Shown piece by piece: positions 27,690 to 39,640 of a stretch of DNA of 64,000 nucleotides; position 1 is the stretch's first letter, and each line of letters starts with the position of its first letter. The translations under genes were made by a program, and so were the position numbers. The DNA is from Sphingobium limneticum. Its GTDB lineage: Bacteria; Pseudomonadota; Alphaproteobacteria; Sphingomonadales; Sphingomonadaceae. The notes under the pieces were generated by a model, which worked only from the letters and a program-made list of their open reading frames with translations, was not told the origin of the DNA and ran no database searches. The stretch lies in assembly GCF_008710155.1 (NCBI RefSeq), contig NZ_VYPZ01000001.1:310001-374000 (forward strand). Direction: 5' to 3'.

Positions 27690-27773
27690 ATCCTGCTCCT
27701 TACAGCGATCTTCCCTGGGCCGTCATTTGTGCCCATTGTCTATCCATACCGGCCCATCGCGGGCCGTCCGCGC

Positions 27774-28553
27774 TTAGCGCCCCTTCCAGACGCCGGCGCG
27801 CTTTTCGACGAAGGCGGTCATGCCTTCCGTCCTGTCCTCGGTAGCCGTGAGGATCTGGAACAGACGCCGCTCGGTCAGTAGCCCCTGCGCCAGGCCGGTC
27901 TCGAAGGCGATATTGACCATTTCCTTGTTCACCATCGCGGCCATCGGCGGCAGCGCGGCGATCGTCGCGGCGGTCTTGAGCGCTTCGTCCAGCAGGTCCG
28001 CAGCCGGCACGATGCGGCTCACCAGCCCGGCACGCTCGGCTTCGGCCGCGTCCATCATGCGCCCGGTCAGGCACATCTCCATCGCCTTGGCCTTGCCCAC
28101 CGCGCGGGTCAGGCGCTGCGATCCGCCCATGCCCGGCGCCACGCCCAGCTTGATCTCGGGCTGGCCGAATTTCGCCGTATCGCCCGCGATGATGAAGTCC
28201 GCCATCATCGCCAACTCGCAGCCACCACCCAGCGCAAAGCCCTGCACCGCCGCGATCCACGGCTTGCGGGTCGCGACCACGCCGGTCTGCCAGCCGGAAA
28301 AGAAATCCTCCAGGAAGAAGTCGGCGGCCTGCTTCTCCACCATTTCCTTAATGTCCGCGCCGGCCGCGAAGGCCTTCTCACCGCTGCCGGTCAAGACCGC
28401 ACAATGCTGGGTCGGATCGGCATCATAGGCGGAGAAAGCCGCGCTCAGATCCTTCAAGACCTGGCTATTCAGCGCGTTCAACGCCTGCGGCCGGTTGAGC
28501 GTGATCAGCGTCACGGCATCGCGCTGTTCGACGATGATGGTTTCATAAGTCAT
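27774..28553 (-). CDS. Enoyl-CoA hydratase
   Basis: 259-residue crotonase-family enzyme. The oxyanion-hole segment [10 protein letters not shown] (about 60-69) and the two catalytic glutamates expected of a true hydratase are present in the [11 protein letters not shown] and [12 protein letters not shown] regions. Within the valine cluster it would hydrate methacrylyl-CoA to 3-hydroxyisobutyryl-CoA; it could also serve fatty-acid oxidation. Its start overlaps the hydrolase stop by four bases. Confidence 0.93.
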   Translation of the reverse strand: MTYETIIVEQRDAVTLITLNRPQALNALNSQVLKDLSAAFSAYDADPTQHCAVLTGSGEKAFAAGADIKEMVEKQAADFFLEDFFSGWQTGVVATRKPWIAAVQGFALGGGCELAMMADFIIAGDTAKFGQPEIKLGVAPGMGGSQRLTRAVGKAKAMEMCLTGRMMDAAEAERAGLVSRIVPAADLLDEALKTAATIAALPPMAAMVNKEMVNIAFETGLAQGLLTERRLFQILTATEDRTEGMTAFVEKRAGVWKGR

Positions 28554-29638
28554 GGCAGATTTTCCGTTTCAGGCAGAGGTGTCCATTCCTGTTCCGGCGC
28601 GAGCGGCGCGAAAAGGCTGTCGATCAGCGCGTCGTCCACGGCTTCCGGCGTGGCGGGTGTCCATCGCGGCGCATTATCCTTGTCAAAGATTACCGCGCGC
28701 ACGCCCTCCACGAAATCGGGCCGGCGGATGATATGGCAGGCCAGGCGATATTCGTTGCGCATATTGTCGGCAAAATCGGTCAATGCGGCGCCTTCCACCA
28801 ACTGGCGCAGGGCGACCTTGACCGTCTGCGGCGATTTCGTGGCAAGCACGGCCAACTGCTTTTGCGCCCATTCGGATCCATCGGCGGTCAGCGCGGCCAA
28901 TATCTCCTCATAGCGGTCCGACGCGAACAACTCGTCGATCGTTGCGCGCTGCGCCGCCAGACGAGAGTCCGGTGTCATCTCGTTCGCGCGATCCAGCAGC
29001 GCCGACAGGGCAGTGGGATTGGCCAATATATCGGCCTTCAGCGCGTCCAGCTTTTCCGATCCGATATAATGGGTCGCGATACCGGTGGCCACGCAATCCG
29101 CCCCATCGATCCGCGATCCCGTCGTCGCCAGCCAGGCGCCGATACGACCGGCCAGGCGTGGCAGGAACCAGCCGCCACCCACGTCCGGGAACAGGCCGAT
29201 GCCGGTTTCGGGCATGGCAAAGCTGGTCCGCTCGGTCGCGACGCGATAGCGGCAGGGCAGGGATAGGCCGACGCCGCCACCCATGACGATGCCATCGATG
29301 AAAGCAACGATCGGCTTGTCATAGACGAATAGCAGATGGTTCATGCGATATTCGACATGGAAGAAGCGTTCGGCCTCGATGCAATCGGCCTTGGCGCTGT
29401 TCGCGATCAGCGCGATGTCCCCGCCGGCGCAAAAGCCGCGCGACAATTTGGGATCGCCATCGGCTGCGGGCATATGGTCTATCATCACGGCGACCACGGC
29501 GGGATCGTCCCGCCATACCAAAAGCGCCTGATTGATCGCCTCGCACATGTCGGGCGTCAGGGCGTGGATCGCTTTGGGGCGGTTCAGCCGGATACGGCCG
29601 ACGCCATTGTCGATGATGGTCAGGACTTGATCGGTCAT
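28550..29638 (-). CDS. 3-hydroxyisobutyryl-CoA hydrolase
   Basis: 362-residue crotonase-fold protein of the HIBYL-CoA hydrolase type, longer than hydratases owing to its C-terminal extension. The opening [15 protein letters not shown], the [11 protein letters not shown] oxyanion segment and the [20 protein letters not shown] region are diagnostic. It releases free 3-hydroxyisobutyrate, so the next enzyme (MmsB) can act and toxic methacrylyl-CoA does not build up. The ATG at 29638 follows GAAGGAG, and the longer open frame upstream is only read-through across the preceding gene. It sits 11 bases after the acyl-CoA dehydrogenase. Confidence 0.94.
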   Translation of the reverse strand: MTDQVLTIIDNGVGRIRLNRPKAIHALTPDMCEAINQALLVWRDDPAVVAVMIDHMPAADGDPKLSRGFCAGGDIALIANSAKADCIEAERFFHVEYRMNHLLFVYDKPIVAFIDGIVMGGGVGLSLPCRYRVATERTSFAMPETGIGLFPDVGGGWFLPRLAGRIGAWLATTGSRIDGADCVATGIATHYIGSEKLDALKADILANPTALSALLDRANEMTPDSRLAAQRATIDELFASDRYEEILAALTADGSEWAQKQLAVLATKSPQTVKVALRQLVEGAALTDFADNMRNEYRLACHIIRRPDFVEGVRAVIFDKDNAPRWTPATPEAVDDALIDSLFAPLAPEQEWTPLPETENLP

Positions 29639-29649
29639 GGCCTGCTCCT

Positions 29650-30792
29650 TCACGCGCGCAGCATGTCGCGGGCGACGATCATGCGCATCACTTGATTGGT
29701 GCCCTCCAGGATCGAATGGACGCGTAGATCGCGCCAGATGCGTTCGATCGGATAGTCCATCAGATAGCCATAGCCGCCATGCAGTTGCAGCGCGCGGTCC
29801 ACCACCGAAGAGCCGGTGTCGGTGGCAAAGCGTTTGGCCATGGCGGCAAAGCGCGTCTTGTCCGGCGCATTGTCCGTCACCTTGACGGCTGCGGCGTAGA
29901 GCAGAGTGCGCGCCGCCTCCAATTCCGTCTGCATGTCGGCCAGCGTGAACTGCGTATTCTGGAAATCCGCGATCGACTGGCCGAACTGTTTGCGGTCCTT
30001 GGTATAGCGCACCGTTTCGTCGATGGCTCGCTGCGCACCCCCCAGCGAACATGCGCCGATGTTGAGCCGGCCACCGTCCAGCCCCATCATCGCGATGCGG
30101 AAGCCTTCCCCTTCGCTGCCGACCAGATTTTCGACCGGTACTCGGACACCGTCGAAATTGACCTGCGCGGTGGGTTGGCTGTGCCAGCCCAGCTTGCGCT
30201 CCTGCGCGCCGAAGCTGACCCCTGGCATGTCCTTCTCGATGACGAGGCAGGAAATACCCTTTGGCCCATCCTCACCGGTGCGGACCATGACGACATAGAC
30301 GTCATTCTCGCCGCCGCCGGAAATAAACTGCTTCGAGCCGGTCACGACATAATGATCGCCGTCCCGCACCGCCTTGGTCTTGAGCGCGGCAGCATCCGAT
30401 CCGGCACCCGCTTCGGTCAGGCAATAGCTGGCCATGCGCGTCATGGGCACGAGATCGGGCAGATATTTGTCCTTCACCGCCTGACTGCCGAACCGGTCGA
30501 TCATCCATGCGCCCATATTATGGATGGAAATGAAGGCACTGGTCGACGGGCAGCCATAGGCCATGGCTTCCATGATGAGCGCGGATTCGAGCCGACCCAG
30601 ACCGATGCCGCCGGCTTCTTCCGACACATAGATGCCGCCGAAGCCCAGTTCGGCCGCAGCACGGATCGTGTCGCGGGGGAAGATATGCTTTTCGTCCCAC
30701 TCGGCTGCATGTGGCGTGATGGCATCGGCGGTGAAACGCTGCGCCATTTCCTGGATGGCACGCTGGTCGTCGGTCAGGTCGAATTGAGTCAT
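29650..30792 (-). CDS. Acyl-CoA dehydrogenase (isobutyryl-CoA dehydrogenase)
   Basis: 380-residue FAD enzyme of the acyl-CoA dehydrogenase family. Signatures include CLTEAGAGSDAAALKTKA (about 128-145), a GGxE-like flavin segment VTGSKQFISGGGENDVY, and the C-terminal LHGGYGYLMDYPIERIWRD. The catalytic Glu expected near the C-terminus would be in SILEGTNQVMR. By context it oxidises isobutyryl-CoA to methacrylyl-CoA in valine degradation; short branched acyl-CoAs are alternatives. Electrons go to electron-transfer flavoprotein. Confidence 0.94.
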   Translation of the reverse strand: MTQFDLTDDQRAIQEMAQRFTADAITPHAAEWDEKHIFPRDTIRAAAELGFGGIYVSEEAGGIGLGRLESALIMEAMAYGCPSTSAFISIHNMGAWMIDRFGSQAVKDKYLPDLVPMTRMASYCLTEAGAGSDAAALKTKAVRDGDHYVVTGSKQFISGGGENDVYVVMVRTGEDGPKGISCLVIEKDMPGVSFGAQERKLGWHSQPTAQVNFDGVRVPVENLVGSEGEGFRIAMMGLDGGRLNIGACSLGGAQRAIDETVRYTKDRKQFGQSIADFQNTQFTLADMQTELEAARTLLYAAAVKVTDNAPDKTRFAAMAKRFATDTGSSVVDRALQLHGGYGYLMDYPIERIWRDLRVHSILEGTNQVMRMIVARDMLRA

Positions 30793-30913
30793 ATTTCGGT
30801 CCTAAAAGGCGCGCGTGCGTACCGAAGAGCTACGCTCGTGCGCCCGAGTTTAGCCGGCGACCTTCCAGAATCCACCGACATCGTGCGGGGCGCTTGGATC
30901 CCCGCAAACAGCC

Positions 30914-32410
30914 TTATCCCATCGTCGGGATAACGAACGCACTGTCGCCGGTGCCGCCACCGTCCGGCCAGCGCTGCGTGATGGTCTTGACCTTGGTCCA
31001 GAATTTCACGCCTTCCATGCCATGCTGGTTGGTATCGCCGAAGGCCGAGCGCTTCCAGCCGCCGAATGTGTGATAGGCGACCGGCACCGGGATCGGTACG
31101 TTGATCCCGACCATGCCGACATTGACGCGCGCGGCAAATTCGCGCGCGGCATGGCCGTTGCGCGTGAAGATGGCGACGCCATTGCCATATTGATGTTCGC
31201 TCGGCAGCTTCAGCGCTTCTTCGAAACTCTCGGCGCGCACCATCTGGAGCACCGGGCCGAAAATCTCCTCCTGATAGGTGCGCATCGTCGGCTTCACATG
31301 ATCGAACAGGGTAGGGCCGACGAAGAAGCCTTCCTCATGCCCCTGAAGCGTGAAGCCACGACCGTCGACGACCAGTTCTGCGCCTTCGTCCACGCCCATC
31401 TGGATATAGTTTTCGATCTTCGCCTTGTGCGCGGCCGTGACGACCGGGCCATAATGGGCATCAGGATCGGTCGAGACGCCGACGCGCAGGGCCTCGATCG
31501 CCGGGATCAGCTTCTCGCGCAGCGCGATCGCCGTCTTCTCGCCCACCGGGGTTACGACGGGGAGCGCCATGCAGCGTTCGCCGGCCGACCCGAAGGCGGC
31601 GCCGGACAGGTCATTCACGACCTGGTCGAGATCCGCGTCCGGCATGACGATGCCGTGATTCTTCGCGCCGCCCATGGCCTGTACGCGCTTGCCGTTGTCG
31701 ACGCCGCGCTTGTAGACATAATGGGCGATGTCCGACGATCCGACGAAGCTGATGGCGCCGATATCGGGGTGATCAAGAATGGCATCGACCATTTCCTTGT
31801 CGCCCTGCACGACCTGAAGAATGCCGTCGGGCAGGCCGGCTTCGCTGAACAATTCGGCCAGGCGGACAGGTACCGACGGATCGCGCTCGGATGGCTTCAT
31901 GATGAAAGCGTTGCCGGTCGCGATGGCGACGCCCGACATCCAAAGCGGGATCATGCCAGGGAAGTTGAAGGGGGTGATGCCCGCGCCGATGCCGATGGGC
32001 TGACGGAAGCTATAGACGTCGATGCCCGGACCCGCCCCCTGGGTATATTCGCCCTTCAGCACATGGGGGATGCCGCAACAAAATTCGATGACCTCCAGAC
32101 CGCGCTGAATGTCGCCCTTTGCGTCGGCGATAACCTTGCCATGTTCGGAGCTGAGCAGATATGCCAGCTCGTCCATATTCTTTTCGACCAGCGCCTTGAA
32201 GTTGAACATCACACGGGCGCGACGCTGCGGATTGACGGCGGCCCAGGCCGGCTGCGCCGCCTTGGCGGCCTCGACCGCGCGATCGAGCAAGGCCTTGTCA
32301 CCCAGCGCGACACGCGCCTGCACTGTGCCGTTGTTGGGATCGAACACGTCGCTGTAACGCGCCGCCTTACCGTCATGGGCAAAGGCGAGCTTATGGGAAA
32401 TGTCGCGCAT
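30914..32410 (-). CDS. mmsA: CoA-acylating methylmalonate-semialdehyde dehydrogenase
   Basis: 498-residue aldehyde dehydrogenase of the MMSDH type, converting methylmalonate semialdehyde plus CoA and NAD to propionyl-CoA and CO2. The catalytic Cys280 lies in GSAGERCMALPV, and the cofactor region reads TPFNFPGMIPLW. The characteristic MGGAKNHGIVMPDAD replaces the usual ELGGK loop, as expected in CoA-dependent members. It heads the leftward valine cluster and is divergent from a LysR gene. The 121-base gap to the next gene holds no other gene. Confidence 0.96.
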   Translation of the reverse strand: MRDISHKLAFAHDGKAARYSDVFDPNNGTVQARVALGDKALLDRAVEAAKAAQPAWAAVNPQRRARVMFNFKALVEKNMDELAYLLSSEHGKVIADAKGDIQRGLEVIEFCCGIPHVLKGEYTQGAGPGIDVYSFRQPIGIGAGITPFNFPGMIPLWMSGVAIATGNAFIMKPSERDPSVPVRLAELFSEAGLPDGILQVVQGDKEMVDAILDHPDIGAISFVGSSDIAHYVYKRGVDNGKRVQAMGGAKNHGIVMPDADLDQVVNDLSGAAFGSAGERCMALPVVTPVGEKTAIALREKLIPAIEALRVGVSTDPDAHYGPVVTAAHKAKIENYIQMGVDEGAELVVDGRGFTLQGHEEGFFVGPTLFDHVKPTMRTYQEEIFGPVLQMVRAESFEEALKLPSEHQYGNGVAIFTRNGHAAREFAARVNVGMVGINVPIPVPVAYHTFGGWKRSAFGDTNQHGMEGVKFWTKVKTITQRWPDGGGTGDSAFVIPTMG

Positions 32411-32455
32411 CGGAACCTCTCGCTATGATTTGCGCCGATCATGACTTCATGCGAT

Positions 32456-32493
32456 ATTGCGCGCAATCAATAAATTTCGCAGACTATGTCTGC
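32456..32493. promoter_or_regulatory. Palindromes in the mmsA/lysR divergent promoter
   Basis: Two adjacent dyads: a perfect 12-bp palindrome ATTGCGCGCAAT (32456-32467) and GCAGAC-TAT-GTCTGC (32479-32493). The second has the T-N11-A-like size of a LysR-family site and lies just upstream of the lysR start. They are likely regulator-binding sites for the divergent pair; this is inferred from position and symmetry. Confidence 0.6.
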
Positions 32494-32511
32494 ATTTTTG
32501 CAGGATGATGG

Positions 32512-33387
32512 ATGTTCGACTGGGACGATCTGCGTATCTTTCTGACTGTAGCCCGGCTGAAACGCATGGCGCCTGCCGCACGATCGCTCGGTATCGACGC
32601 CACCACCATAACCCGCCGCATGGCACGGCTGGAGCAGGCGCTCGGCACCAAGCTGTTCGAGCAATCAGGCGGCGAGCGGGTTCTGACCCAGCGTGGGGCC
32701 GTCCTGCTGCGCCATGCCGAAAGTGTCGAGGGGGCGACGATCGACGCGCTGGTCGATGTGCGCGGCGAACAGCATAGCCTGAGCGGCCATGTCCGCCTGT
32801 CCGTGGCGGAAGGGTTCGGCACCTGGATATTGGCGCCCGGCCTGCGCCATTTCCATGAGGAACATCCCGGCATCCAACTGGACGTTGTAACGGCGTCCGG
32901 CTTCCTCAACCCGTCCAAGCGGGAAGCGGATATGGCGGTCATGCTGGCGCGGCCACAGAGCGGCTATCTGACCGTGCAGCGGCTCGCCGATTATGGCCTG
33001 CATCTCTACGCCTCAAGGGCCTATGTCGAACGACATGGGCGACCGCAGGCCCGGTCCGACCTTAGCGGCCACACATTGATCGGCTATGTCCCGGAATTTC
33101 TGTTCACGCCGGAACTAGACTATCTGGACGAGGTGGACACCGGACTGGAAGCGACGCTGCGTTCCAGCAGCATCGGGATTCAGCGGCGACTGGTCATCGA
33201 CGGCGCGGGCATAGGCGTGTTGCCCGATTTCATGGCCGCACAGGACAGCCGGTTGACCCGCATCCTGGCCGACACTGTGGAAATCAAGCGCAGCTTCTGG
33301 CTGGTGACGCACCGCGACATGACGAAGCTGGCGCGGATGGCGGCCGTGTCCGACCTGTTGCGCCGTCAAGTGGCGTTGAAACTCTGA
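32512..33387 (+). CDS. LysR-family transcriptional regulator
   Basis: 291-residue LysR-type regulator. The N-terminal winged helix-turn-helix reads DDLRIFLTVARLKRMAPAAR..GIDATTITRRMARLEQALG (about residues 5-50), and a linker helix and a two-lobe effector domain follow. It is divergent from mmsA with two dyads between the genes, so it may control valine breakdown, though the better known MmsR regulators are AraC-type and the link is not certain. It ends four bases before the convergent GH3 gene. Confidence 0.92.
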   Translation: MFDWDDLRIFLTVARLKRMAPAARSLGIDATTITRRMARLEQALGTKLFEQSGGERVLTQRGAVLLRHAESVEGATIDALVDVRGEQHSLSGHVRLSVAEGFGTWILAPGLRHFHEEHPGIQLDVVTASGFLNPSKREADMAVMLARPQSGYLTVQRLADYGLHLYASRAYVERHGRPQARSDLSGHTLIGYVPEFLFTPELDYLDEVDTGLEATLRSSSIGIQRRLVIDGAGIGVLPDFMAAQDSRLTRILADTVEIKRSFWLVTHRDMTKLARMAAVSDLLRRQVALKL

Positions 33388-33390
33388 GGG

Positions 33391-35652
<2,262 letters not shown>

Positions 35653-35683
35653 GGGCGGTCTTTCATCTATATGATGCAAAAGT

Positions 35684-35760
35684 GGCGGCGGATGCCCTTG
35701 GGGGAGGGGAGGGCGTCCGCCGCCTGAAGGGCGACCGGCTGGGGAAGGAAAGCCGGTCGC
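35684..35760 (-). terminator. Two stacked hairpins between TonB receptor and GH3
   Basis: The first hairpin met by leftward transcription is a perfect 10-bp stem GCGACCGGCT/AGCCGGTCGC (35731-35760). The second is a 14-bp stem GGCGGCGGATGCCC/GGGCGTCCGCCGCC (35684-35697 and 35711-35724, one G-U pair), followed on the minus strand by CACTTTT. Together they may act as a terminator or attenuator reducing read-through from the receptor to the GH3 gene. Confidence 0.7.
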
Positions 35761-35769
35761 TGGCCGTTG

Positions 35770-38238
35770 TCAGAAGTTCGCGCGGGCGCGCACGCCCCAG
35801 GTGCGCGGCGGCTGAAGGTTGGACAGGAAGATCGGATCGTAGCGCGGTGCGCCGAATGCGCCGGCACCGGTACGGATCTTTCCATTTTCGATATTCTGGA
35901 CGAAGGCCTCGACCGAATATTTCTCATCCGGCGCGGTGAAGCGGATCGACGCGTCGGACCGGAAATAGGCTTTCTGCCGATCCCAATCGGTGCCGTTGGT
36001 GCCCCGGCTGGGCATATTGTCGGCCGGGTTGTTGGCATTGACGAACGGATTGGCGTCCCCGTTGAAGTAGCTCAGCCAGCTCTTCGTCTCATAATGGGTG
36101 GTGAAGCGCGGGGTGATACGCGCGCCGCTCGCCATCACGAAATCATGCTCATAGCTAAGCGTCGCGGAAAAGCGCGGCGCATGGGCCAGTTCATTGCCTT
36201 CAAGCTGGGCGATCGAGGACAGCTTGCCGCCATCGTAAAGCCGACCGTCGACGCTTGCCAGCTCCTCCAGCTTGGTCTTCTGGAGCGTGCCGGAAAATTG
36301 CAGCCGGTCATTGTCGGTCAGGTTGGCGACCATTTCCGCTTCCAGGCCATAGGCTTTGGCACCCTTGGCATTTTGCGTGATCATCTGGCTGCGTACGACA
36401 TTGCCCTGATCGTCGCGGAAGGTGACAGCCTGGTTCACCTGATAGCCCTTGAAGTCGCTATAATAAGCGGCAAGGTTCAGCGTCACGCGGCGGTCCAGGA
36501 AGCGGGACTTCAAGCCCACTTCATAGTTGGTCAGCGTTTCCGGATCGGTCAGGCCGGCATTGTCCTGAATATTGCCCGACTTGAAGCCGGTGCTGATGCT
36601 GGCATAGCCCAGCACATCCTGCGCCAGGTCCGCATCGACACGGGCCAGATAGGTCAGCTTGTCCCATTTGCCCTTCACATCGTTGCTGGAGATGGAGAAG
36701 CCCGGCAGTAGCGTGGCCAGTTCCTCCGCCGTGGCACCCGGATAGGCGCCGAAAATGCCACCGGTGCAGCGGCCGCCGGGCAGCTTGTCGGCATCGGAAC
36801 AGCCTTCGCCCGAATAAGTCACGTTGCGGCCGCCAATATCCTGCTTCTTGTCGGACGTGTAGCGCAGGCCGCCGGTCACGCGGATCGCGTCATTGACGTG
36901 CCATACCGCCTGACCGAATACGGCGCGGCTGTCGATCTGGCGATTGGCCTGGATGAAGCTGCCGGCCCAGCTGAAGGTGCCGTCGCGATAGCCGTTGCGC
37001 TGATCGATGTCGAAGCGGATGCGGTTCTTTTCGTGGCTGTAATAGGCACCCAAAATCCAGTCGATCGCCTGCTCGCCGGACGATTTCAGCTGGATTTCAT
37101 GGCTCTGGAAATCATAGCGCGACGACAAAGTCCGGTTTTCGCCGAACGCGCCCAAGGGCAGATCATTGCCGCTGGCATCGACCTGTCCCGTCGGCGGCAT
37201 CGCGCCTCCATCGGCGTCGGTCTGGGTCGATCCGCCGATCCGCGACCAGCCGGCGATGTAGCTCAATTGGATGCCGTCGGTCAGGTCGTAATTCATGCTG
37301 CTGCGCACGCCCACCGAATAGCGATCGGTGTCGGGCGCGGTGTCGCTCAGCGTCGACCAGCGCTTGGTTCCAGCACGCGGCGTCTGGAGCAGGCCGATGA
37401 CCGGCGCGCCATTGTCCAGGAAGCCTTCGGCCGACAGGTTCCAGCTGAACTTGTCGCTCGGCTGCCAGAGCATCGACACGCGGCCGGATTGCTGGTCGGC
37501 AGCATAATATTTCTTGCCGCTGGTCACGAAGGCGGACTTGTTGATGCCGGTCACATTGGGCGCCGGCTGGAAATCGGCATAGCCGTCATGCCGGTCGGTG
37601 ACGAAGGCGACGCGGAAGGCCAGCGTGTCGCTGACCGGGATGTTGATCGCGCCGCGCACGCCCAGCCGGTCGTAATTGCCGGCGGTGACTTCGACATTGC
37701 CTTCGAATTCGCCGAGCTTAGGCTTGGCGGAAATCAGGCTGAGCGCGCCGACCGTGGCATTGCGGCCGAACAATGTGCCCTGCGGACCGCGCAGCACTTC
37801 CACGCGCTCCATATCATACATCAGCACGGACGCGCCCTGCGAACGCGGCGAATAGATGCCGTCGACATAGATGGCGACTTCCGGGTCGGCCACTTCGGTA
37901 TAGGCGCTGTCGTTGCCGATGCCGCGCAGCGTCAGCAGCACGGCCGACTGGTCGCCCTGCTGGTTGAACTGAAGCGAGGGGACGAAACGCGCAAGGTCGG
38001 TTACGTCCTTGACCTGTTGCCTGTCCAACTGCGCCTGACCGAAGGCGGATACGGCGATCGGGGTCGATTGCAGGGTCGTTTCGCGGCGGGTGGCGGTGAC
38101 GATGATATCGCCGTCATATCTGTTTTCGGGCTGCTGGGCGGCCTGCGGCGCGGTGTTGTCCTGCGCGTAGGCGGGGGCCATCGCCAGCGTCATGGTCGCA
38201 AGCGCAGTGCTCGCGACGAGCGCAATGCTCTTCATCAT
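35770..38238 (-). CDS. TonB-dependent receptor of a second sugar locus
   Basis: 822-residue outer-membrane receptor starting MMKSIALVAS with a Sec signal peptide ending AYAQ. The second ATG (38235) is better spaced from GGGAG and is an alternative. The plug begins DIIVTATRRETTLQSTPIAVSAF and continues VTDLARFVPSLQF, a subclass different from the two xylan/xyloglucan-type receptors in this window. It ends in an aromatic strand (TWGVRARANF). It is divergent from an MFS transporter with two LacI operators between, so the ligand is probably a sugar or glycoside rather than a siderophore. Its exact nature is unknown. Confidence 0.94.
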   Translation of the reverse strand: MMKSIALVASTALATMTLAMAPAYAQDNTAPQAAQQPENRYDGDIIVTATRRETTLQSTPIAVSAFGQAQLDRQQVKDVTDLARFVPSLQFNQQGDQSAVLLTLRGIGNDSAYTEVADPEVAIYVDGIYSPRSQGASVLMYDMERVEVLRGPQGTLFGRNATVGALSLISAKPKLGEFEGNVEVTAGNYDRLGVRGAINIPVSDTLAFRVAFVTDRHDGYADFQPAPNVTGINKSAFVTSGKKYYAADQQSGRVSMLWQPSDKFSWNLSAEGFLDNGAPVIGLLQTPRAGTKRWSTLSDTAPDTDRYSVGVRSSMNYDLTDGIQLSYIAGWSRIGGSTQTDADGGAMPPTGQVDASGNDLPLGAFGENRTLSSRYDFQSHEIQLKSSGEQAIDWILGAYYSHEKNRIRFDIDQRNGYRDGTFSWAGSFIQANRQIDSRAVFGQAVWHVNDAIRVTGGLRYTSDKKQDIGGRNVTYSGEGCSDADKLPGGRCTGGIFGAYPGATAEELATLLPGFSISSNDVKGKWDKLTYLARVDADLAQDVLGYASISTGFKSGNIQDNAGLTDPETLTNYEVGLKSRFLDRRVTLNLAAYYSDFKGYQVNQAVTFRDDQGNVVRSQMITQNAKGAKAYGLEAEMVANLTDNDRLQFSGTLQKTKLEELASVDGRLYDGGKLSSIAQLEGNELAHAPRFSATLSYEHDFVMASGARITPRFTTHYETKSWLSYFNGDANPFVNANNPADNMPSRGTNGTDWDRQKAYFRSDASIRFTAPDEKYSVEAFVQNIENGKIRTGAGAFGAPRYDPIFLSNLQPPRTWGVRARANF

Positions 38239-38288
38239 CTCTCTCCCTGGACTCACATCATTGTGTGTGCCGCGTAATGACCAAAGCC

Positions 38289-38325
38289 TGACAACGATGT
38301 CAACATGGTTTTGACAACGATGTCG
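38289..38325. promoter_or_regulatory. Twin LacI operators between divergent receptor and MFS genes
   Basis: TGACAACGATGTCA (38289-38302) and TGACAACGATGTCG (38312-38325), centres 23 bp apart. Each overlaps a TTGACA promoter box, one on each strand (minus 38298-38303; plus 38311-38316). The TGACA-N4-TGTCA form is typical of LacI-family operators. The probable binder is the LacI gene at 39637-40674. Confidence 0.8.
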
Positions 38326-38401
38326 GATTCGCGCACACAGCATGCCCGCTGCTTCCCATTCCTGCCCATGTCCTGTAAGGATCGACCGAAAAGTCCACTC
38401 G

Positions 38402-39640
38402 ATGGTTACCGCTACGTCAACCTTGGCCATTCCCGATGGCGATTACATCGCGACCCGTCTTTTCCGGCTGTCCATCGGCGTGTTTTTCATCGGCGGATTC
38501 CTGACGTCATCGGTCAGCCTTCTAGTGCCGCAACTCAAGTTGCTGCTGCATCTCGACTATCGAGAGGCGCTGCTGGTGCAATTGGCTTTCCATTCCAGCT
38601 ATCTGCTGTTCGCATTGCCCATCACCTGGGCGATCGTCCGCAACGGTTATATGCGCGCTATCGTCACCGGGCTGGCGGTGATGACGCTGGGTTGCCTGGC
38701 ACTGACCATGGCACAGACCGTCCTGTCCTTCGCCATGGTGATGGGCGCGCTGCTGCTCCTGTCGGCGGGGCAGACCTTTCTTCAGATCGCATCCAACACG
38801 GTGGTCGCGGTGATCGGCCCGGCGCGCGGCGCGGTTCGCCGCCTTACTTTGCTTCAGGGCTTCAACGCGCTCGGCACGGTAATGGGACCATTGATCAGCG
38901 CGCCGTTGTTGCTGAGCGAACTAGATGCCGACGCCGCGCGGGGCATCGATCCGACGCTGCCATTTGTCGGGACCGCCTTGGTCACCGCGGTCCTCAGCCT
39001 GGCCTATATGCGCTATCGCAACTTGCTGGTGCGGGGCGAAGCGCAGCCCTTCGCCGGGATAAGGCAGATGTTCCAGTTGATCCGCCTGCGCCGTTTGAAA
39101 TGGGGAACGGCGGCGATCTTCTTCTATGTGGGGGCGGAGGTTGCGATCGGTGCGCTGCTGCCCACCGTCTTGATGCGTACCGATCGGCTAGGGGTGACGC
39201 CGGTGGCCGGCGGTCAACTGGTCAGCCTTTATTGGGGTGGTGCGATGGTTGGCCGCTTCATCGGCGCCTGGGTGATGACACGCATGGGTGAATATCGTCT
39301 GTTGCTGGCGGCGGCACTAGGGGCCGTGGCGTTGACGCTGGCGGCGATCATCCTACCTGGTGCGCTGGGTGCTGGCGCCCTGATCGCGGTCGGCCTGTGC
39401 AACGCGATCATGTATCCCACCATCTATGCCCTTGCGCTGCCTGCGGATGATCGGCAGGCGCCGGTCGCCTCCATGTGGCTGTGTATGGCGGTGGTCGGCG
39501 GCGCGATCATTCCCCTTGCCACCGGCGCTCTCGCCGACGGGATCGCGTTGCTGCCGGCGCTGCTCGTGCCCGCCGCCTGCTATGCTTTCATTGCCCGGTT
39601 CGCCGCCCTGTGCGCGCAGCCGCAGGAGCCCATATCATGA
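38402..39640 (+). CDS. MFS sugar transporter, FucP-like
   Basis: 412-residue major facilitator with about 12 membrane helices, of the fucose/glucose permease-like (FGHS) type: helix 1 GVFFIGGFLTSSVSLLVP, and QIASNTVVAVIGP and LQGFNALGTVMGP in helices 4-5, as in FucP and GluP. It probably imports the sugar released or passed on by the neighbouring receptor and GH3. Translation starts at ATG 38402, the first good start after the operators. Its stop overlaps the following LacI gene by four bases, so the regulator is co-transcribed. Confidence 0.92.
   Translation: MVTATSTLAIPDGDYIATRLFRLSIGVFFIGGFLTSSVSLLVPQLKLLLHLDYREALLVQLAFHSSYLLFALPITWAIVRNGYMRAIVTGLAVMTLGCLALTMAQTVLSFAMVMGALLLLSAGQTFLQIASNTVVAVIGPARGAVRRLTLLQGFNALGTVMGPLISAPLLLSELDADAARGIDPTLPFVGTALVTAVLSLAYMRYRNLLVRGEAQPFAGIRQMFQLIRLRRLKWGTAAIFFYVGAEVAIGALLPTVLMRTDRLGVTPVAGGQLVSLYWGGAMVGRFIGAWVMTRMGEYRLLLAAALGAVALTLAAIILPGALGAGALIAVGLCNAIMYPTIYALALPADDRQAPVASMWLCMAVVGGAIIPLATGALADGIALLPALLVPAACYAFIARFAALCAQPQEPIS

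Noticed and set aside
35653-35679. TTG start adding nine residues to the GH3 at 33391
   Set aside because: It puts a charged stretch before a clean signal peptide and has no ribosome-binding site. The ATG at 35652 fits better.
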